Shown: positions 21,901-32,579 of the stretch, piece after piece
Layout of the letters: each line of letters begins with the position of its first letter
Position numbering within the stretch: position 1 is the first letter of the stretch
Source: Echinometra lucunter
Taxonomy: Eukaryota > Echinodermata > Echinoidea > Camarodonta > Echinometridae
DNA length: 64,000 nt
Direction: 5' to 3'
Assembly (NCBI GenBank): GCA_029962745.1
Contig: CM057151.1
Location: 33,498,818-33,562,817, forward strand
Notes under the pieces: model-generated
The model's input: the letters and a program-made list of their open reading frames with translations, nothing else
Told to the model about the DNA's origin: nothing
The model's database searches: none
Program-made: the position numbers and the translations under genes

Positions 21901-24434
21901 CTAAAGAGCATTTAGGGAAGGCATGAATTTAGAGATGAAGTATTTTTCTTTCAGACCCCTTTTAATTTTGTCATCTTCCTTCATTTTATAGAAAGGTATT
22001 ATATCGAAGTTTGGTTCTTGAGAGCCTGCACATGTTTCGATGTGAGAGCTCACTTTAATTTGGCGATATTGTTTTTGTCTTATTTGTTGCCTATGTACCG
22101 TGAGTCTGTGTCGAAGTGTATCGCCTGTTTCTCCTATGTATTGTTCCCCACAACCATGGCAAATGATACAATAGATAAGATTTGTGTTGTACATGTAAAG
22201 GGAAAGGATATTTCAAATGGTTTATTCTGCGTTTTGAAGATAATATGATTGCTTTCCTTTATGCACGGACAAGCTTTGCATCTTTTATCGTGGCATTTTC
22301 TAACCCCGTTTTCTACATTAAGTTGTGATTTTGGGGCGGCTTTTGTCAGTAGTCGCTTCAAATTTGGGCTTTGTCGTTTACTAAATATCAATCGTGTATC
22401 TTTAAAAACTGAACTTAAATCTTTGTCATTAGATAAGGTGGTTATTGATTCTTTTAGCAATTTACAGACATTGGGGTTATTAGGGTTATGGGTATGGACA
22501 AAAGCTATAGATTCAACATCATTCATTTTTAGTTTAAACGATCGAAGTTCTTCAATAGAAAGTTTTGCAGCTTTTTCAATACCATTCTGGATAATTGCCT
22601 CGGGATATTCCCTTGCCTTTAGCATGAGTTTTAGTTCCGACAAACGTTTCTTACGAACATCAACATCTGACACTATTGTGCAAATACGTCTGGCTAAATT
22701 ATAAGGGACATTTGTTTTGCATTGTCTTGGGTGACTGGACTTAAAATGAAGGTACTGGTGTGTGTCTGTAACTTTATAGAATATATCTGTTTTTATTTTG
22801 TTCATTTCCTTTATAACCGATGTGTCCAAAAAGCTTATTTTTTCATTACTACTTTCAAACTTAAATGTGATACTCGGGTGAAGTTGTTGGAGAATATTGT
22901 TGAATGGAGTTATATCTCCAAAATCTGCTTTCCAGATAATGAAACAATCATCCAGATATCTTAGCCAGTTTTCCTTAACATATGTTTTAATACTGCTAGT
23001 AAAGTTACATTCTATTTTACTATATAATTTCATTTCTAGATAGCCCATGCATAGTGTGGCATACGTGGGAGCCATTTTTGTTCCCATAGCTGTTCCTCTA
23101 ATTTGTAAATAAAATTCATGGTGAAAGCAGAAAGAATTATTTGTTAGTATAAATCTTACAGCATCAATTATGAAATCTTTGGTAAAACGTGAATCAATAA
23201 TATCGTGATGTTTTTCAAGCCAAAAAATTATACCTTCTATTCCAGCGTCATGAGGAATATTGGTATATAAACTGTTCACGTCATAAGTGACAAGGATAGA
23301 GTCACTCTCAACTGATTTAGGTAAATGGCTCAAAATGTCCAAATCGTCCCCAACAAAGCTTGGGACATATTTCGTAATGGGTTTCAATATAATATCAATA
23401 AAATTGCTTAGTCTGTGTGTCGGGCATACTGGACCAGCTATAATAGGTCTCATCTTAAGATTGCTAGGTGTTTTACAATGAATATAAGGGGATTGTTTAT
23501 TTGTTATTTCTTCTTGTGTTTCTTTGCTTTGATGGATCTTGGGTAAACCATAGAGGTTACTACTCCTAAATTCAAAATTGATCAAAAAGTCAACTTCATC
23601 TTTGGTCAAGCAATTTTTATATTTATCAACTAGTTTCTTTAATTTGCTCATAATTTTTGTATCTGTATTCTCTTGTAATTTCAAGTAGGTTGATTCATGT
23701 AGAAGTTGTTCTTTCATTTTGGTGATATAAAAATCTTCGTCCATGATAACAAATGCGCCCCCCTTGTCAGCCTGCTTTAGAATGATGCCAGGCTAATTTC
23801 TCAAAGTTTGGATGTTTTTCCTCTCCTTCTTAGAAATATTGCACCTTTTTCTGGATTCTGAATTACTCTGAACATCTACTGATTTCTTTAAAAAATCGAT
23901 ATAATTATCTAACGTACGATTTCTATTTGGTGGGGGAACAAATTTACTTTTATTTTTTGCTATACTCTCAACTTCATTTGAAACAATAACAGCAGTATCA
24001 TCATCATTATCATTTTCATTTACATTATCATTATTTCCCTTACTGTCGTCGTGGAAATACTCCTTTAGTCTAAGTTTTCGACAGAAACTATGCATATCTT
24101 GTTTTAAGTCATTAATATTTTGGGTTGGAGTAGGAGCAAATTTGGGTCCTTTCATCAAAAGTTCTATTTCTTCACTACTTAGTTCAACATTTGATATATT
24201 TATTACTTTTGGCTCCACTTTTAAATTTAGTTCTTTCTTAGTAATATCCACCGGTGTAATAGTATTAGTTTCGGGTTGTTTAAATTCCTTTTCTTTAGTT
24301 AGCTTTTGGTCTCTAGTATCATAAACATGCTCAGTGTCCAAAATATCAAATGAGTTGCTAAGATGGATGTTAAACGAATTTACCGGGGTTGGTATGGGTT
24401 TCAGCCTCCTTGAAAACGGCGACGTCCTCCTCAT
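21901..24434 (-). pseudogene. PLE polyprotein: linker, Penelope reverse transcriptase, GIY-YIG endonuclease
   Basis: The minus strand reads 213 linker residues to a TAG at 23793-23795. Just beyond the stop the same frame continues with GIILKQADKGGAFVIMDED, YGLPKIH, MRPIIAGPVCPTHRLSNFID, LVTYDVNSLYTNIP, RGTAMGTKMAPTYATL and the catalytic WLRYLDDCFI. A one-base frameshift at about 22200 separates it from the GIY-YIG domain (LIYCIICHGCGEQYIGETGD, RLTVHRQQI, SSHIETC). The protein combines RNA-templated DNA synthesis with target nicking. The nonsense codon and frameshift are the only lesions I see between linker and end. Confidence 0.85.
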
Positions 24435-24772
24435 CTGTTTGACCTCTGCTGCCAGCCTCCAGGGGAGGGTGATTGTTGAATCGATGTTTTACTGCGTCGG
24501 TGTAGGACCCTCTTGGAGTGTAGGTACCCGCTTGATGTTGATACCGAGGCTCCGATGGGTTGCTATGGCAGGTGTAGGTGTTGGGTGTGTTCCATCTGTC
24601 TGTAGTGGGCTCTGTCGTAGTAGGCTCTGTCCGTCCGTTGACGATGTCTTCTTGGTCTACGTGTATCGTCATCGGAATTTCGTTCGTTTGTCCTCCGAAA
24701 GTAGTCTGATTTCGGGTGGTTGTAGTAATTGTTGTTCTGTTTAGAATCATGATTCTTACTGTCCCTAGTCAT
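24370..24772 (-). pseudogene. PLE middle region, frameshifted
   Basis: Polar, Arg/Asn/Thr-rich frames bridge the N-terminal segment and the linker. The open frame changes at least twice, so the true reading cannot be fixed. No conserved motif is visible. Confidence 0.45.
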
Positions 24773-24783
24773 AGATCGATGGC

Positions 24784-25473
24784 TTATAGAGTTGTCTCTC
24801 GCTTGTTTTCTGGATCGGACACAGGGCGAACTGATTCAGTCCACCACTTACGTTTTTTGTTCCATTTCGCAAGATATTGTTCTTGGTTATGGCTAATCTC
24901 TTCATGCCACATTTCAGTTAGCATATCTTTAATATCACTGTACCTTATTGTTTTAAGCCTTTCCTCCATGTCCTGGTCGATAGCATGTAATTCATCTGAA
25001 AGTTTTTTTGATCTGAGTGCCAAAACCTCAGCCTCCGAAATCATGCTTCTAACAGCTTGCATCTGGTAGACGGACATCTCTTCCTCTTGGCCGTTGTACA
25101 TGTATGGCTTCTTGAATTTTCTCGGTACGAGGCCGGGTGTCATATCAGCCCACTGGAAGTAAAGACTGCTTTATAGTCCTTCATTTCTGGTCAAACACCA
25201 GAACGCTTTACTTCTGGCGTTCAGTAAGCTATACCATTCCGGTATGTATGCCGTAGGGTTAGGGTTAAACCTGTTTTGTCCAGGAGTGACTCCAATCACT
25301 TCATTGATTTTCCTGCTTAGTATTTCCCATTCTTCCTTAAACTTTCGTGCAGATATAGCATGGTTTTGTAGTGAAGCTAGTTTGCTGTTGACTTTCTCAA
25401 TGTCATCGCCGATGTCAGCTATCAAAGAACTAATGTATATATATATATATATGTATAAATGCAATGTGTGCAC
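24784..25473 (-). pseudogene. PLE N-terminal region with predicted coiled coil
   Basis: Two frames separated by a stop at about 25173: IGDDIEKVNSKLASLQNHA ... EEWEILSRKINEVIG, then MSVYQMQAVRSMISEAEVLA ... KKLSDELHAIDQDMEERLKT. Spaced Leu/Ile/Val residues among Glu, Lys and Ser suggest coiled coils, possibly for oligomerisation or RNA binding. The segment precedes the polymerase in the same element and strand. Confidence 0.5.
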
Positions 25474-25521
25474 AACCCATTAACATGATTGGCCGTGTCT
25501 TGTATAATGGCATATAAAATG

Positions 25522-25677
25522 AAAGACGCAAGACAGCGAAGGACGTAGCTGTATATTCCACTTTTAATATCCCGAGCTTTCGGCTTCAAAGGCCTTTATC
25601 AAGGGTCCTTTGAAGCCGAAAGCTCGGAATATTGAAAGTGGAATATACAGCTACGTCCTTCGCTGTCTTGCGTCTTT
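25522..25677. repeat. Near-perfect 71-bp palindrome at the PLE 5' side
   Basis: Arms 25522-25592 and 25607-25677 match at about 69 of 71 bases, with a 14-base loop. The outer ends are AAAGACGCAAGACAGCG and the inner ends GCTTCAAAGG. On the minus strand 25568-25608 reads as a decayed hammerhead: TTGATAA for CTGATGA (positions 3 and 8 both changed, so their pairing could be kept), stem II GGC/GCC, GAA, AGCT, C, and CCC/GGG for stem I. It is probably two PLE termini joined head to head. Confidence 0.7.
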
Positions 25678-25691
25678 TATTATATATACGG

Positions 25692-25724
<33 letters not shown>

Positions 25725-25736
25725 ATATATATATAT

Positions 25737-27235
25737 GGGTCTTTCTATAAATAGAGGGGCCAGTGTGTGACATTGAGGTCAGAATTTCATATTAGTGCAA
25801 TGATGCTCAAACCCCAGTCATAGTGAGACCAAGTCATATAGAACAAGAAGTTAATACAATCTTGTCATGGATATTGCCACATTGTATTCAACATTCCTTT
25901 CTATTGTCACTCACTTGAAAAAATCACAGTGTAACAGAGACACCAAATTTTCATTTTGCACTAATTTCACAGATTTAAATCAAGGGATTACATATATCCA
26001 ATTACAGTTTTTAAAATTCCCACTTGGATCCACTTTTTAGAACCGTAGACAAGAAAACTAAAAAATGAACGATTAAAAAAAACATGATTCTTTGAAAACA
26101 ATGAAATGACTTAACTTGATGACTGATTCTACTATGGCTATAAACCTATTTTTGTACACGATGCATTGTTCACCTATAAGCATGTGGACAAATCTGAATA
26201 ATTATTTTTGGAGTATTGCGAGTATTTTGTAATGAAGAACTGTTTTCTCTAAGCTTTTCTAACAGCTTTCAAGTTTCAAAAGTCACTTGATAGGAAAAGT
26301 GAAAGCAATTGCTGTTTGTCTCTTTCTTCGTATCCAAATGGGGAATAATTCTGAACATAATTTTTTCACTAAAGATGTAGACACATTGACACACAATCAG
26401 AAATTCATTTTGACTGGTAGTTTACCGGTACTTCATAACATTTCTCCCTATGTAACAAATAGAAACCACACACATTTAATGTTATAGAACACTTGGAAAA
26501 AATGGATAGTGCACCAGTCTTTGCTGTGAGTGAATGGAGGATCGACTTTGATGAATAAAGTGATTATGATTCGCCGAGACCAATTCTGGGGAGAACGGTG
26601 GCATGTGAAATGTTCACATTGAAACCAAAATGCGAGAATCCAAGTGATACTGGTTAACGTAAGTTTATGATATCTTGTGAAAGTTTGCTACCTAGAAAAG
26701 TTCGAGGACTTCTCAAAACAGTCAGTGTTGCTTTCTTAAATGATTTTCCTCTATTTTCAAATCAGTTGAAGCCTATATTTTTTACACTGTTTGTAAACAA
26801 TATGTGATCCCAACGTAACAGTGCGAGACACAAAACGTTACGAAGTTTGGCTTATTTACAAATCGACTTCGTATTGTTCCAGACATTTATCGATGGAAAA
26901 GGACTATGACACGCTAGAGCAAAGTAGATATTTTTCAGAGTATGGTATTTCAATGACGACTGAGCATGATTTTAGTGGTTTGTAGAGAGTTTCAAACAAT
27001 TTTTTTTAATGTCACAAATTTTACCTGAAATCGTAATGAGACACCAAGGTTTATTTTTCATTTCTCACAAATCAGAATATTGAACAATTTGCCGAATATA
27101 CCTCTAAAAGAAGAAGTATTAATGCTTTGTTTAAAAATGTAAAAGAAAATAACAATGCATAATGCATGGAAGAGAAAAGAAAAACACAACACAACTACAT
27201 GAAATACTGTGTGACCGACCTATTTATAGAAAGAC

Positions 27236-27237
<2 letters not shown>
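25737..27237. mobile_element. 1.5-kb TIR element, GGGTCTTTCTATAAATAG ends
   Basis: The termini GGGTCTTTCTATAAATAG and CTATTTATAGAAAGACCC are perfect 18-base inverted repeats, and a looser match follows inside (CAGTGTGTGACATT on the left, GTCACACAGTAT on the right when inverted). It sits inside a long (TA)n run, so the target duplication (TA or none) cannot be read. No open frame of transposase type is visible. Superfamily unknown. Confidence 0.65.
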
Positions 27238-27272
<35 letters not shown>

Positions 27273-27275
<3 letters not shown>

Positions 27276-27520
27276 AAAGAAATTTGACAAATGCAAACAA
27301 CTTTGGCAACTCCCTTGTAAATAATAAACAGTGAAAGAAATGAAAATGGGAGAATAATACTTGCGTAGCTCTCACAATGTTCCCCAGAGCTGTCATCCAT
27401 TTTGAATCCAGGGTTGAAAAAATGCTTCTGCCGGGAATCGAACCCGGGTCACTGGCTTAGAACGCCAATGCCTTAACCACTAGACCACAGAGGCGGGCCA
27501 GCAGTTAGGCGTGACCGAAT
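27273..27520 (-). mobile_element. tRNA-derived SINE, copy 1
   Basis: On the minus strand: head ATTCGGTCACGCCTAACTGC, a tRNA-like region (27494-27424), a spacer with CAACCCTGGATTCAAAATGG, then a tail with AGAGCTACG and TTTCTTTCACTGT and an ending TTTCTTTCAAT next to (TA)n. RNA polymerase III box A (TGGTCTAGTGG) and box B (GGTTCGATTCC) are intact. A second copy lies 147 bp away in the same orientation. Confidence 0.75.
27424..27494 (-). tRNA. tRNA-like head of SINE copy 1 (anticodon TCT by position)
   Basis: The 71-base segment folds as a cloverleaf: acceptor GCCTCTG/CAGAAGC with one mismatch, D arm, anticodon stem TTGGC/GCCAG with loop GTTCTAA (TCT at the anticodon place, Arg-like), and T arm CCGGG/CCCGG with loop TTCGATT. 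As part of a SINE it is probably not a working tRNA gene. Confidence 0.6.
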
Positions 27521-27666
27521 CCAATTGACCGATAGACAGATTTCCAACCCTTTTGATTCTTTGTTTTGGTGCAGATGAGTCAATGAACAATGAGAAGCCA
27601 CGTGCCGCAGTTGGATCCCAGCTAGAAGTCTGAATGCATGCATAAGTCAGAATAAGGGGACAATAC

Positions 27667-27915
27667 ATTGAAAGAAATTTGACAAATGCAAACAATTTTG
27701 GCAACTCCCTTGTAAATAATAAACAGTGAAAGAAATGAAAATGGGAGAATAATAATTGCAGAGCTCTCTCAATTTTCCCCAGAGCTGTCATCCATTTTGA
27801 ATCCAGGGTTGAAAAAATGCCTCCGCCGGGAATCGAACCCGGGTCACTGGCTTAGAACGTCAATGCCTTAACCACTAGACCACAGAGGCGGGCCAGCAGT
27901 TAGGCGTGACCGAAT
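27667..27915 (-). mobile_element. tRNA-derived SINE, copy 2
   Basis: Same length and layout as copy 1 and almost identical to it. It lacks the (TA)n tail and ends TTTCTTTCAATGTATTG. The tRNA-like region is 27889-27819. The intervening 147 bp (27521-27666) are unique, so this is two insertions or a segmental duplication, not a perfect tandem. Confidence 0.75.
27819..27889 (-). tRNA. tRNA-like head of SINE copy 2
   Basis: Acceptor stem GCCTCTG/CGGAGGC pairs fully (one G-T pair). The anticodon stem has one mismatch (TTGAC). Box A and box B are intact. The loop GTTCTAA is the same as in copy 1. Confidence 0.55.
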
Positions 27916-27924
27916 ATAAATGCT

Positions 27925-28035
27925 CCTATGGTGATTATTTTTAAAGATGGACCCCACGGACCTCAGAGGCAGAATCTGAGATGCCTCCACATCTAAATCT
28001 TGTGATAGTGTCTTAATCTACCTGTATGCCCATTT
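27925..28035 (-). repeat. Fragment of the 12.7-kb repeat family
   Basis: Inverse of the block seen at 13560-13620 and 13715-13775: GGCAGAATCTGAGATGCCTCCACATCTAAATCTTGTGATAGTG appears here in reverse sense. It directly follows SINE copy 2. Confidence 0.65.
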
Positions 28036-28039
28036 TTGT

Positions 28040-28460
28040 CTCTCCCACCAGAGGTGAAGGCGAGACTAAGAGATCCAAATGGCGTCCGTCTGTCCGTCGT
28101 CTGTCCATCACAAATATTAAAGTTTACCTGCAAGACTCTCTTATGATAGATAACTTTTCAACCATCCCTCACTTTTCAACCAAACTTGGGTTATAGATGC
28201 AGTAAGGGGACCTGCATGTAATGGTGCTGTCGGAGGTCACATGATAAGGTCAAAGGTCATTTGAGGTCATATGTTAATGTTTACCTGCAAGACTCTCTTA
28301 TGACGCATAACTTGGCAACTGTTGCTGCAATGGCAACCAAACTTGGGTAATAGATGCACTTGGGGTACATTCATCTTATGATGCCTTTGGAATAAGAATG
28401 CTGGCTGCAAGGTCATGTGCAGGTCATGTGTTTGTGCTGCTCCAAAATTTGTCTTAAAAT
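28040..28460. repeat. DR1-motif repeat, type 2, left part
   Basis: Head GGCGAGACTAAGAGATCC and GTCCGTCTGTCCGTC, then units with AAAGTTTACCTGCAAGACTCTC, AACCAAACTTGGGT and AAGGTCAAAGGTCATTTGAGG. The same family resumes at 32580-33680, so the LINE between appears to have inserted into it. The head is shared with 61960. Confidence 0.65.
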
Positions 28461-29179
28461 TTCCCTTTTATGGTCATATTATTTCATATTTGTTGCTGTA
28501 CTGGATGGATAGACCCCTGTGGAAAGTCATCATGTGGAAGAATTGTGGACATCTTGTGAATTGGAAGCAGTTTTAAGGGAAAATTCTTTCTAGCTTCTGG
28601 CTATCGAGGACCCAAGTTGTCACTTCAGTCCCACCGCTACACTTTGTGTCTTCAAATTCTAACAGCTGAGAGGTGGAGAGCATTAGCAGTGTATATTAGT
28701 GCACAAGGATTTACTGAAGAGATCACTGAAAGGAATTACAGTCATCCATTGAAAAGGATTACATTAGAGCACCACTACTAGGATTTTCTTGATTCATCAG
28801 TAAAGGGAGGTTTAATCACCTATTAGAATTAATTACAATAGGGCACCAGGTCTTTAATGATTGGAATTGAATCTGCTCAATTCTTAGTGGAGTGCATAAG
28901 AGAATGTCCTTTGTTTTGTAGATGTCCTTTGTTTTGTAGATCTACTCAGTAGATGCCAATAAATAATGGCTCATTATTCAGCATTGTTAGGATGTTTGCT
29001 GATCCTTTATACATTGGCTTATACCACTATAAGCCATGTAACTCTTAGACCTGCAGTGTCACCTCTACACAACAATATTCTCAGATACCATCAATTTAGG
29101 ATTTCTGATTAAAGTTATCTCCTATGAGAGATCACACCGACAAGCTGCTCAACCTAAGGCTGGGCTTGTGGATGCCCTG

Positions 29180-30508
29180 TTTGTCATCAACCTCATCATC
29201 CTTCAGTCAGGTGATCTGAAACTGAACCCTGGACCACGCTCTCCCAGGTTTCCTTGTGGGTCCTGCATCCGGGCGGTCACATCCAAGACCTGAGGCATCC
29301 ACTGTGATGGATGTAGTATTTGGTTCCACCCATGTTGCATCGGCATGGAATCTAAGGAGTATAGAGATCTGGGAAACAGTTCTGCTGTTTGGCTGTGCAA
29401 CCATTATGATCTTCTAAATATCAGTCCTACCTTATTCCAATATGAGGTTGAAAGTAGCAATTTCATAGAACCACTCCATCATACCACCAGTGACAATTGC
29501 CAAGGGAACCTCCCACGTCCTTGCTTGTCTGAGCCATCTTTTGGACAGCCTTGTTATGCCTCCTCACCACGTCCACGTCTAATATCAACTGTCAAAGCTT
29601 GCCTGCCAAGAAGGAATCCATTTTTTTGTCTGGTAGACCAGCATAAACCAGATACAATCATAGGAACGGAGTCTTGGCTCTCTGCTCAGCACACAGATAA
29701 TGAGTGCTTCCCTACTGACATTTACAGTGTGCTGCGTCAGGACCATGGAGGAGATACCCCCGGCGGAGGAGTTTTTGTGGCGGCTAAAAACGACCTCATC
29801 CTGGTAAGAGGAGAAACCTTTGAGACAAATTGTGAACTGCTCTGGTGTAGTTTAAAACTTGCTTCGTGCAAAACCCTCTTCATTGGAGCATACTACCGCC
29901 CACATGAAGGAGATGCTGATAGCCGAGCTGAACTCGAACTGTCTCACGATTCCGCCCAGATCAGACCATCCTTCTTGCTGGTGACTTCAACTTCCCAGGC
30001 TGGAAGTGGGACAACAAAACCATCACCAATGGCAACTTTCCATCTCTGCACTACCCGTTTGGTGACTTGCTTGATGACACAGCTCATCGAGGAGCTGACA
30101 AGAAACAACAACATACTTGATCTTGTCTTGATAAACAACCCAACCCTCATCAGTGAGGTAACTGTAATCCCTGGCATCTCTGACCATGATTGCCCATTAG
30201 TCAACTTGAACACCAGCGTCACCCAGAGCAAGAAACGCCCAAAGAGACAAATCCCGCAGTACCATAAGGCCAAATGGGAACAGTTCAGTAACCATATGGA
30301 GTCAGTTGGAATGAAAATCATCTCCCAAGAGGATACTCTATCTGTGAATGACATGTGGCTTTTTTCTGAGATGGTCTTAAAAATGGTGCAGCAGAATTTA
30401 TACCTTACAAGACTTCAAGGAAAGGTTCCAACTTACCTTGGTTCACACCACAACTCAAGTCTCTTCGCAATAGACAGGATAGATTGGCTAAGCGAAAATG
30501 TAACCTGA
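29180..30508 (+). pseudogene. LINE first region: PHD-type zinc finger and APE endonuclease
   Basis: The frame starts with VINLIILQSGDLKLNPGPRS, then a Cys cluster (CGSC, CDGCSIWFHPCC, with an in-frame TGA at 29291-29293) resembling a PHD finger. The endonuclease part has HKPDTIIGTESWLS, GGGVFVAAKNDLI and the catalytic SDHD (30179-30190). The central GDFNFPGW motif lies in another frame near 29985, so there are two compensating frameshifts. The enzyme would nick genomic DNA for target-primed reverse transcription. Confidence 0.75.
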
Positions 30509-30599
30509 TAAGAAACAATCAAGAAACAAGTAACAGTCTATATCAGAAACTAAGGGATGTCAAGAAGAGTATTTAGCAGACGTGAAGGAAAGCTTTCTG

Positions 30600-32430
30600 G
30601 TCCTACACAGAGACACTGATCACACCAGATGAACAAAATAAACACCAGGGGATGAAGCGCTTCTGGTCATTCATTAAGCACAACCGGACTGACTCTTTAT
30701 CTACTGTACAACTAAAATCAAATGGCCAAGTCATTACAGACATTTCTGAGATTGCCAACAAACTGAATAAGCAGTTTGAATCTGTTTTCACTCATGAGCA
30801 AGATCTGTCAGAAGACCTCCTGCCAGACAGCTCACCCCACCTGGACATGCCAGATGTGAACATCACTACTGCAGGAGTACAAAACCTTTTGGATAACCTA
30901 AAGATCCATAAAGCTCCAGGACCAGATGGTATTAGCCCAGGGATCCTGAAAACTCTGGCTCCTGTGATTGCTCCAATCTTAACATCTATCTTTCAGAAGT
31001 CATACAAGACGGGTCAGGTGCCAGACTACTGGTTACAAGCTAATGTAGTTCTGGTATTTAAGAAGGGGAACAAAACAGCGCAAATATTCTAATTTAGAAG
31101 TGATAGGCGCCTCTAAACTCAAAAACCAACCAACCAACCAGATCCCGGTAACTACAGACCCATCTCATTGACTTGTACTTGCTGTAAGCTGATGGAACAC
31201 ATCATTTCTAGCAGTATCATGAGGCATGCTACCACCCACAGTATTTTATATCCTCTCCAGTTTGGGTTTAGATCTGGTAGATCCTGTGAAACACAGCTTA
31301 CTGGCTTCATCAGCGATCTCTACAACAGCATGCAAGAGGGGGAGCAAACTGATGTTGTGGTTTTAGACATGGCCAAGGCATTTGACAAGGTTGGACACAA
31401 ACACCTCATCCAAAAACTTGATTATTATGGTATACGAGGTCCTACTATTAGATGGATCAGTAGCTTCCTCTCAAATCGGACCCAAACAGTCGCTCTGGAA
31501 GGATCTTCTTCCAACACAGCATTGGTAAAGTCAGGTGTCAAGGATCTGTTTTGGGACCCTGCTTGTTTCTATTTTTCATTAATGACTTACCCGATGCCCT
31601 TACTTCTCAAGTTCGACTGTTTGCAGATGACACCCTCATCTACCTGACTGTCAAATAGCATTGACGATGCACAGCGCCTACAAACAGACCTGAACAAGAT
31701 CGCTGGCTGGAGGCAGAAATGGCTTTTGGAATTCAATGCTGAAAAATGCCATGTCCTGAGTGTTACAAGATGCAGACAAACAGTGGACCATCAATATACT
31801 CTACATGGCAAGAACCTCAAGATGTGTACTTCTGCCAAGTACCTAGGTGTTACTGTTCCCTGTGATCTAAGGTAGAACAAACATGTAGATGATGACTGCT
31901 CAAAGGTGAACAAGATTCTTGCCTTTCTCAGGAGGAATCTCCAAGTCAGCTCCCCCAAACTAAAAACATTAGCTTACTTTGCTCTGGTATGATCGCTTGA
32001 TGAATATGCTGCTCCTGTCTTGGACCCATATGTAGCTAGAAACATCTACAAACTGGAAATGGTCCAAAGACGTGAGGCAAGATTTGTCTGCAACCGCTAC
32101 CATAATACATCCTGCGTGAGCGACATGCTGCAACATCTTCAATGGCCTTCACTCGAACAGAGACGAGAGCTCCTGTGTCTAGTCCTTTTATTTAAAATGC
32201 ACCACAAACTGGTCAACTTTGACACCAGCAGCTACATCACCCCAACTCACAGAACATTTCGTCATATACATTCTCAAGGATACCAAATACCAGTCAGCCG
32301 CACCGATTACCACCTTCACTCATTTTTCTCATGGACAGTAAGAACATGGAATGTGCTTCCACCCGACATCATTAATGCCCCCTCAGTAGAAGCCTTCTGC
32401 CACCATCTGGCGGTGAGGCTGGTGGCATAG
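30600..32430 (+). pseudogene. LINE reverse transcriptase
   Basis: In order: KRFWSFIKHNRTDS, IHKAPGPDGISPGILK, ALTVIFQKS-type ILTSIFQKSYKTGQVPDYW, NYRPISLTCTCCKLMEH, FGFRSGRSCETQL, DVVVLDMAKAFDKV (first catalytic Asp) and FADDT (31620-31634, in a shifted frame), then the thumb region to VEAFCHHLAV. Stops at about 31873 and 31989 and at least two frameshifts are present. Confidence 0.82.
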
Positions 32431-32579
32431 GAGAAGCCATCATGTAGTTTTACTTGCACCTGGAAGCACCAATGCACTTCAGTTCAGTTTACTGGATTTT
32501 TTTTAAAAAATGCAATATGAGCACCTGACCTGCACAGCAGCACACAGCCTACACAGCCTACAATAATCTTCAGTTCTAG

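Larger units (their letters stand above)
20955..25480 (-). mobile_element. Nearly complete Penelope-like element
   Basis: On the minus strand, 25473-24784 encodes an N-terminal region, 24434-23793 a linker, 23744-22200 the polymerase and 22194-21901 the GIY-YIG domain. About 900 bases of AT-rich 3' untranslated region follow, with a GA microsatellite and a hammerhead-like motif at 21007-21046. (TA)n lies beyond the 3' end and (TA)n plus a long palindrome at the 5' end. Few lesions separate it from an intact gene, so it looks younger than the other PLE copies here. Confidence 0.75.

Noticed and set aside
22249..22704. 151-codon + strand frame across the PLE polymerase
   Set aside because: Antisense shadow of the PLE protein on the minus strand.
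27424..27494. Functional tRNA-Arg gene
   Set aside because: The cloverleaf is the head of a repeated SINE with downstream tail sequence and acceptor mismatches, so a working tRNA is unlikely.
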